In this document: positions 56,706 to 64,000 of the stretch, one piece after another
Position numbering within the stretch: the stretch's first letter is position 1
Layout: each line of letters starts with the position of its first letter
Source: Theristus sp. LFF4_11
Taxonomy: Eukaryota; Nematoda; Chromadorea; Monhysterida; Xyalidae
NCBI GenBank assembly: GCA_030248135.1
Contig: JASANC010003132.1
Location: 1-64,000, forward strand
Length of the DNA: 64,000 nucleotides
Direction: 5' to 3'
Translations under genes and position numbers: made by a program
Notes under the pieces: model-generated
The model's input: only the letters and a program-made list of their open reading frames with translations
Databases searched by the model: none
What the model was told of the DNA's origin: nothing

Positions 56706-59700
56706 TACAGGGTGAGCCAAAAAAAGGTTCCAACTTCAAAATGCTCTGACTGGCTTGTGATGAGACCTTAAGACTTAAGACCCGATTTTTCAGAATAGCA
56801 ACCCCCTCTAGGCACTAGAATGCAAAGTTTCTCGAAATAAACTAAATCATACACCATTCTGACCGCCTTGACGCGCTGATTCCGAAAATCACATTTGTTT
56901 TTTGATTCGAAATCATTTATGACTTAAAAATAACCAAAAACGGTTTTTTCGGGGCCCTTTCAAAAAACAGTGTTTTTTAAGCTTTTTAATGAAGCTACGA
57001 CAAAAATAAAAAACCATTCGATTCGTCTTGATCTGCTGAACATTTTTTATTAATATACTTTGCCCTAAAAATGCGGTCTAAAGGGCTATTTTTTTAAAAA
57101 AACTGGTTTTGGTCCTAGTATTTTACGTTTTTTGGTCCTTTAGAACCGTTTTCGGGGCATGGTATAGGGGTGCACCAAAAAGCTTTCCGAAAGAGCTAGC
57201 TTTGTGCAAAGTTTCATTTAAAAAAAAGGCGCCCCATGTAACTAAAAAATATTTTACTTTTGGTACCCGGATCGCGATTATGGTCAGCACGAAACCGACA
57301 TGCCCCTGAACATGTACCTGCTGCTGTGACCAGGCGTACTGCCAGACAGAACAAACTAGTGCACCTAAAAGCTCACCGCACCAGCTTATTATGTTCTAGG
57401 AATTAGCTGATGAAACAATTATTCAGTGCCACAACAGCAAAGCAATTGTTGCTTTCGATGTGTCAATCTTTTTCTAAAAAACTGATAGTACTGCTAGTTT
57501 TCGTTTTTTTTCAGTGACTCAGAACCGTTTTCGGGGCCTAGTATAGGGGTGCACTGAAAAGCATTTCGCAAGAGCTAGGCTCAGTGTGAAGTTTCATTTA
57601 AAAAAAGCGTCCCCCATGTAACTAAAAAATATTTCACTTTTGGTACCCGGATCGCGATTATGGTCAGCACGAAACCGACATGCCCCTGAACATGTACCTG
57701 CTGCTGTGACACGGCGTACTGCTAGACAGAACAAACTAGTGCACCTAAAAGCTCACCGCACAAGCTTATTATGTTCTAGACTTCAAGTAGCGAGAGAGTG
57801 GCGATTTACTGGACTGGAGAACAACCAAGATTACAGGAAAAGGATCACATTATATAGTATATCACGGATAATTACACACAATTACAGCTAGATAATTACG
57901 ATAATCGCCCATCATCAACTCTAGGAATTAGCTGATGAAACAATTATTCAGTGCCACAACAGCAAAGCAATTGTTGCTTTCGATGTGTCAATCTTTTCAA
58001 CCTTTCAAAAAATAGTGTTTTTTAACTTTTTAATAAAGCTACGACAAAAATAAAAAAACCATTCGATTCGTCTTGATTTGCTGAACATTTTCTACTAATA
58101 TACTAGGCCCTAAAAATGCGGTCTAAAGGGTTATTTTTAAAAAAAACTGGTTTTGGTCTCAGTATTTCACGTTTTTTGGTCCTTTAGAACCGTTTTCGGG
58201 GCATGGTATAGGGGTGCACCAAAAAGCTTACCGAAAGAGCTAGCTTTGTGCAAAGTTTCATTTAAAAAAGGCCGCCCCATGTAACTAAAAAGTATTTTAC
58301 TTTTGGTACCCGGATCGCGATTATGGTCAGCACGAAACCGACATGCCCCTGAACATGTACCTGCTGCTATGACCAGGCGTACTGCCAGACAGAACAAACT
58401 AGTGCACCTAAAAGCTCACCGCACCAGCTTATTATGTTCTAGGAATTAGCTGATGAAACAATTATTCAGTGCCACAACAGCAAAGCAATTGTTGCTTTCG
58501 ATGTGTCAATCTTTTTCTAAAAAACTGATAGTACTGCTAGTTTTCGTTTTTTTCAGTGACTCAGAACCGTTTTCGGGGCCTAGTATAGGGGTGCACTGAA
58601 AAGCATTCCGCAAGAGCTAGGCTCAGTGTGAAGTTTCATTTAAAAAAAGCGTCCTCCATGTAACTAAAAAATATTTCACTTTTGGTACCCGGATCGCGAT
58701 TATGGTCAGCACAAAACCGACATGCCCCTGAACATGTACCTGCTGCTGTGACCAGGCGCACTGCCAGACAGAACATACTAGTGCACCTAAAAGCTCACCG
58801 CACAAGCTTATTTGTTCTAGACTTCAAGTAGGAGAGAGTGGCGATTTACTGGACTGGAGAACAACCAAGATTACAGGAAAAGGATCAATATATAGTATAT
58901 CACGGATAATTACACACAATTACAGCTAGTATTACGATAATCGCCATATAATCTAGGAATTAGTGATGAAACAATTATCAGTGCCCCAACAGCACAGCAC
59001 TGGTTGCTTTCGATGTGTCCATCTTTTCAACCATTCAACAAATAGTGTTTTTTAGCTTTTTAATAAAGCTACGACAAAAATAAAAAAACCATTGATTCGT
59101 TTGATTTGCTGAAATTTTTATATTTGCCTAAAAATGCGGTCTAAAGGGTTATTTTTAAAAAAAACTGGTTTTGGTCTCAGTATTTCACGTTTTTTGGTCC
59201 TTTAGAACCGTTTTCGGGGCATGGTATAGGGGTGCACCAAAAAGCTTACCGAAAGAGCTAGCTATGTGAAAAGTTTCATTTAAAAATGGCCGCCCCATGT
59301 AACTAAAAAGTATTTTACTTTTGGTACCCGGATCGCGATTATGGTAGACGAAACCGATGCCCCTGAAATGTACCTCTGCTATGACCAGGCGTACGCCAGA
59401 CAGAACAAATAGTGCACCTAAAAGCTCACCGCACAAGCTTTTTGTTCTAGGAATTATGATAAAATAGGCACAACAGCAAGGCAATTGTTGCTTTCGATTG
59501 TCAATCTTTTTCTAAAAAACTGATAGTACTGCTAGTTTTCGGTTTTTTTCAGTGACTCAGAACCGTTTTCAGGGCCTAGTATAGGATTGCACTGAAAAGA
59601 TTCCGAAGAGCTAGCTCAGTGTGAAATTTCATTTAAAAAAGCGTCCCCCATTAACTAAAAAGTAGTTTACTTTGGTACCCGGATCGCGATTAAGGTCAGC

Positions 59701-62480
59701 ACGAAACCGAATGCCCCTGAACATGTACCTGCTGTGTGACCAGGCGCACGCCAGACAGAACATACTAGTGCACCTAAAAGCCCATGAGACCAGTTAATAA
59801 TTTCTAAGAATCGGCTGATTAAACAATTATCAGTGCTACAACAGCAGAACAATTATTGCCTTCGTATGTGAATCTTTCTGGAGTACTGATAGTACTTTTT
59901 TTGGGTTTTTTAGTGATTCGGAAGCGCTTTTGGGGCATAGTATGAGTGTGCACTAAAAACATTCTGAAAAAGCTGGGTCTATGCAAAATTTCATTCTGAA
60001 AAAGCGTCCGCCATATGAATAAAAAGTTGTTGTACTGTCAGTACCCAGAGCGATTACGATCAGCACAAGACTGATACACACCAAAACTTGTATCGTGCTG
60101 CCACCAGTGGTTCTGCAGATAAACTAGTGTATCTAAAAGCCACAAGACTAGTTCTAAGTTCTAATAATGTTCTAAGAATCAGGTTATGAAACAAAGATTC
60201 AGTGCTACAACAGAGCAATGAATGCTTTCAAATGTAAATGTTCCCAGAAAACGAATAATACTGAATTTTTGAATAAAAATTGCATCACACACGACGGTTT
60301 CGGTCCTGCACAGCTTCCAAAGAATACCAATCTGCATACACGCTGCGTAATGTGCGTGAATGAATGACTGAACTTGTTTCGACTTCTGTGGAAATTTGCT
60401 CTTGTTCGGCCACCCAGGACTCAGCAAGTTCATCGTACGGCGACAGCCATACAGGATCATCCTATAATGTTTACTTGCTTCACAAAGAGAAACGACTTTT
60501 GTTCGAAACAAACAAATCGTTGCAACCCGAAAAAAGATAAACAAAAAATACGCTGGTTCTAAAGACAGTACATGAACTCAAGAACACAGACCTATATTAG
60601 ATCAGGATTTCCTTCTGTAGTTCGGAGCGTATCGTCATCCTCAACGCATTCTGGATCAAATGAGACCATTGAGGTCTTTCTTCGGCTACTTTTCCTTCTG
60701 GTTGATTGACCGGGCGAACTAGATGACGGTTCGACATTCAAATTTTCTTTATCAGTTTTCTTTTTTGACGTCCGAATAGCAGTAACGCACTTCTGAATGG
60801 CAAACTTTGCACAAAGCTAGCTCTTTCGGAAAGCTTTTTGGTGCACCCCTATACCATGCCCCGAAAACGGTTCTAAAGGACCAAAAAACGTGAAATACTG
60901 GGACCAAAACCTTTTTTTTTTTAAATAGCCCTTTAGACCGCATTTTTAGGGCATAATATATTAGTAGAAAATGTTCAGCAGATCAAGACGAATCGAATGG
61001 TTTTTTTATTTTTGTCGTAGCTTCATTAAAAAGCTAAAAAAATACTATTTTTTGAAAGGTTGAAAAGATTGACACATCGAAAGCGACAATTGCTTTGCTG
61101 TTGTGGCACTGAATAATTGTTTCATGAGCTAATTCCTAGAACATAATAAGCTTGTGCGGTGAGCTTTTAGGTGCACTAGTTTGTTCTGTCTGGCAGTGCG
61201 CCTGGTCACAGCAGCAGGTACATGTTCAGGGGCATGTCGGTTTTGTGTGACATAATGCGATCCGGGTACCAACAGTAAAATATTTTGAATGGGGGACGCT
61301 TTTTTTAAATGAAATTTCACATGAGTAGCTCTTGCGGAATGCTTTTCAGTGCACCCCTATACTGCCCCGAAAGGTTGAGTATGAAAAAACCGAAACTAGA
61401 GTACTATCAGTTTTTTAAAGTTGAAATCGAAAGCGACAATTGCTTTGCTGTTGTGGATGATAATTGTTAAGTAATTCCTAGAAATAATAAGCTGTGCGGT
61501 GAGCTTTTAGGTGCACTAGTTTGTTCTGTCTGGCAGTGCGCCTGGTCACAGCAGCAGGTACATGTTCAGGGGCATGTCGGTTTTGTGTGACCATAATGCG
61601 ATCCGGGTACCAACAGTAAAATACATTTTAGTTACATGGGGGACGCTTTTTTTTAAATGAAATTTCACACTGAGCTAGCTCTTGCGGAATGCTTTTCAGT
61701 GCACCCCTATACTAGGCCCCGAAAACGGTTTGAGTCACTGAAAAAAACCGAAAACTAGCAGTACTATCAGTTTTTTAGAAAAAGATTGACAATCGAAAGC
61801 AACAATTGCTTTGTGTTGTGGACTGATAGTTTATCAGTAATTTAGAACATAATAAGCTGGTGCGGTGAGCTTTTAGGTGCACTAGTTTGTTCTGTCTGGC
61901 AGTACGCCTGGTCACAGCAGCAGGTACATGTTCAGGGGCATGTCGGTTTCGTGCTGACCATAATCGCGATCCGGGTACCAAAAGTAAAATATTTTTTAGT
62001 TACATGGGGCGCCTTTTTTTAAATGAAACTTTGCACAAAGCTAGCTCTTTCGGAAAGCTTTTTGGTGCACCCCTATACCATGCCCCGAAAACGGTTCTAA
62101 AGGACCAAAAACGTGAAACATTGGGACCAAAACCAGTTTTTTTAAAAAAATAGCCCTTTAGACCGCATTTTTAGGGCATAGTATATCAGTAAAAAATGTT
62201 CAGCAGATCAAGACAAATCGAATGGTTTTTTTTATTTTTGTCGTAGCTTCATTAAAAAGCTTAAAAAACACTGTTTTTTGAAAGGGCCCAGAAAAAACGG
62301 TTTTTGGTCATTTTTGGGCCCTAAATGACCTCGAATCAAAAAACAAATGTAATTTTCGGAATCAGCGCGTCAAGACGGTCAGAATGGTGTATGATTCATT
62401 TAAATTGGAGAAACTTTGCATTCTAGTGCCTAGAGGTGGGAGGGGTGGGACGGTATTCTCAAAAAGCGAGTCTTAAAATG
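56706..62480. mobile_element. 5.8-kb foldback with internal higher-order repeats, CAND1 intron 14
   Basis: The outer arms are inverse copies. The left runs 56760-57000 with CATACACCATTCTGACCG and AAAAACGGTTTTTTCGGGG; the right runs 62265-62440. Inside is a ladder of units containing GGTACCCGGATCGCGATTAT and CATGCCCCTGAACATGTACC: forward near 57269, 57648, 58307, 58685, 59326, 59678 and, degraded, 60040; inverted near 61975, 61615 and 61270. Alternating unit types give a roughly 1.03-kb higher-order period on the left. The left edge follows TACAGGGTGAGCC, a mariner-like end; a lone related end lies near 49450. Repeated open frames in it are by-products of the repeat. Confidence 0.8.
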
Positions 62481-62920
62481 TTGAACATTGTTAGAACATT
62501 TCGGAAAGTTTTTTTCTGATTTATTTTTTTGGTTCACAAGTTTTAGTTCAATTTTTACAGTGTAATTTTCAAAATATAGCAATTTTTGACACAAAAACAA
62601 GACTGAAAATGGAATTGCGTTTTCACTGAAGAAAACAATCAGTCTGCTGTGGTAAAAAAATCAGAGTGGCAAATGTGTGAATCAAAAAAGAGAAAAAAAA
62701 CTATTTGCATTTGAAAAGATAAATTCGCATCTGATCTGAGCAGAACCGCTCACGCACACTCAGACTCGAAGTGAAACATCAGTTATCAAAGACTGCTCAA
62801 ATGCAATTCGGTGTTCGTGTTTCCAAGGTACCATGTGAGTATTCTTTTTTCATCTTTTTTGGTGTTCTGAACATAGTTGCTCCAGAGCCGAGGGGTTGGG
62901 AGGGGGGGGGGGGCGCTATA

Positions 62921-63558
62921 CAGTGGCGGCCAAAAGTGTTGGAACGCTGCGCGCGTGTGTGCGTGTATGCGATGTATTGCGCGTGTGTTGCATCAGCTGT
63001 ACAAACGCTATAAAAGAATCCCATGCTATTTTTTTTGTTTTTTAGACCACTCAGTGTATCTAGTACACTATTCGCAGGTTTTTTTCACTGAAGCGCACAT
63101 TTATTTGACAAATACCGAACATTACAACACGCCTCCATTCATAAAACTCCTCCATAAAACTGATTCAAAATCATTGGCAAGAAAACTATTCTATGAAGTA
63201 TTGGCGTTTGTTTGTGTTTGAATTATCTAACAGATGTGCATTGCATTCATGTTTCGGGTTCCAGTCGGGTTGTATTGTTTATTCCGCTATATTTTCTTGC
63301 CAAATAAGTTTGAAACAGTTTTACTGCCAAATGGAGGTGTGGTGTAATGTTCGGTATTTGTCCAATAAATGTATGCATCAGCAAAAAAAAAAAAACCTGC
63401 GGATAGTTATTATTAGTGTATTAGATACACTCAGTAATCACAAAAACAAAAAAAATTAGCATGGGATTCTCATAATAGCGTTTGTGAGCCTGATGATACA
63501 CACGCGTAACACACGCGCACAAACGCGCGCAGCGTTCCAACACTTTTGGCCGCCACTG
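62921..63558. mobile_element. MITE, CAGTGGCGGC family, long form
   Basis: 638 bp, TA at 62919-62920 and 63559-63560. Ends CAGTGGCGGCCAAAAGTGTT and the exact inverse. The arms share GGAACGCTGCGCGCGT and GCATGGGATTCT. Relatives: 663-900 (short form) and 52085-52260 (half). No transposase frame. Confidence 0.92.
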
Positions 63559-63612
63559 TAGATAGCTGGAGCAAATTTTCCAGATATAGTCGGACTAGAT
63601 AATTTCGGGCAT

Positions 63613-64000
63613 TAGCTGATTGGCTGGCGCGTCAGCGTGAAGCGCGAAATTCAAAACGCATTTTGTTTTTTTTTAACTTGTTGATTTTTGACTGTTTGTG
63701 TGGATGAATATAGTGATTTTTGATGGAATAAACTTGGTTTTGAATTATGGGATGCATACAAAATAAAATCAGCAATTTTTATGGCGAATTTTATTTTTTG
63801 AAAAAAAAAGATCGCCGCCGTCGTCGCTTTGCCAGTTCATCAAAAACTTGTTGCTTTTGTTTTTTATGCATCCCATAATTCAAAACAAAGTTTATTCCGT
63901 CCAAAATCCCTATATTCATCCACACAAACACTCAAAAATCGACAATTTCAAAAAAACAAAATGCGTTTTGAATTTCGCGCTTCACGCTGACGCACCAGCC
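63613..64000. mobile_element. Foldback element cut by the window end
   Basis: The left arm (from about 63613) holds GCGTCAGCGTGAAGCGCGAA, GGATGAATATAGTGATTTTT and GAATTATGGGATGCATA. The right arm repeats them inverted up to 64000, where GCGTGAAGCGCGAAATTCAA is mirrored. The short centre near 63785-63840 includes GATCGCCGCCGTCGTCGC. The outer boundary on the right lies beyond the window. Confidence 0.8.

Noticed and set aside
57109..62153. Repeated frames reading ..RFRADHNRDPGTKSK.. on both strands
   Set aside because: They are copies of one repeat unit in a foldback, often broken by indels, with no recognised domain. They are not separate genes.
1..64000. CRISPR arrays, operons or other bacterial features
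   Set aside because: The DNA is intron-rich animal sequence. The regular repeats are tandem arrays or transposon arms, not spacer-repeat arrays.

Overview
The window is nuclear DNA of an animal, almost certainly an invertebrate. Its genes are split by GT-AG introns of about 60 bp to several kb. The gene families are metazoan: scavenger-receptor cysteine-rich (SRCR), EGF and PAN modules, a 3-beta-glucuronosyltransferase, CAND1 and a globin. Exons are GC-richer and rich in CpG. Introns and intergenic DNA are AT-rich and crowded with short foldback (long inverted-repeat) DNA transposons. I cannot name the lineage from sequence alone.

Layout, left to right. A three-exon globin gene with a long Asn/His/Gln-rich N-terminal extension lies on the minus strand (310-2774). 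AT-rich intergenic DNA follows. Next comes a minus-strand set of extracellular-protein exons: a signal-peptide exon at 20.2 kb, a tandem array of SRCR domains at 19.4-11.4 kb, then EGF-like, linker and PAN-like exons at 8.3-6.5 kb. The boundaries fit class 1-1 exon shuffling, so one mosaic secreted or cell-surface protein is plausible. Its introns hold a 147-bp tandem array and several MITEs. A plus-strand galactosylgalactosylxylosylprotein 3-beta-glucuronosyltransferase gene spans 24.4-29.7 kb, with a 2.4-kb foldback element in its last intron. A small plus-strand gene for a 77-residue secreted peptide (30.3-31.85 kb) converges on a minus-strand ferric-reductase/NOX-superfamily oxidoreductase (36.0-32.3 kb). 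From 36.8 to 45 kb there is a field of nested foldback and hAT-type elements with a small unknown plus-strand gene (40.1-42.2 kb). The last 19 kb hold the first 14 coding exons of CAND1. Its introns contain a complete hAT element with an 8-bp target duplication and an element with hammerhead-ribozyme-like ends. Its last visible intron, which runs past the window, holds a 5.8-kb foldback with internal higher-order repeats.

The genes do not form one pathway. The glucuronosyltransferase makes glycosaminoglycan linker or related glycans in the Golgi. CAND1 exchanges cullin-RING ligase substrate receptors. The reductase and globin are haem proteins. The SRCR/EGF/PAN gene and the small peptide are secreted or cell-surface products. 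Gene models rest on splice-site and reading-phase consistency that I checked by hand; there are no transcripts to confirm them.
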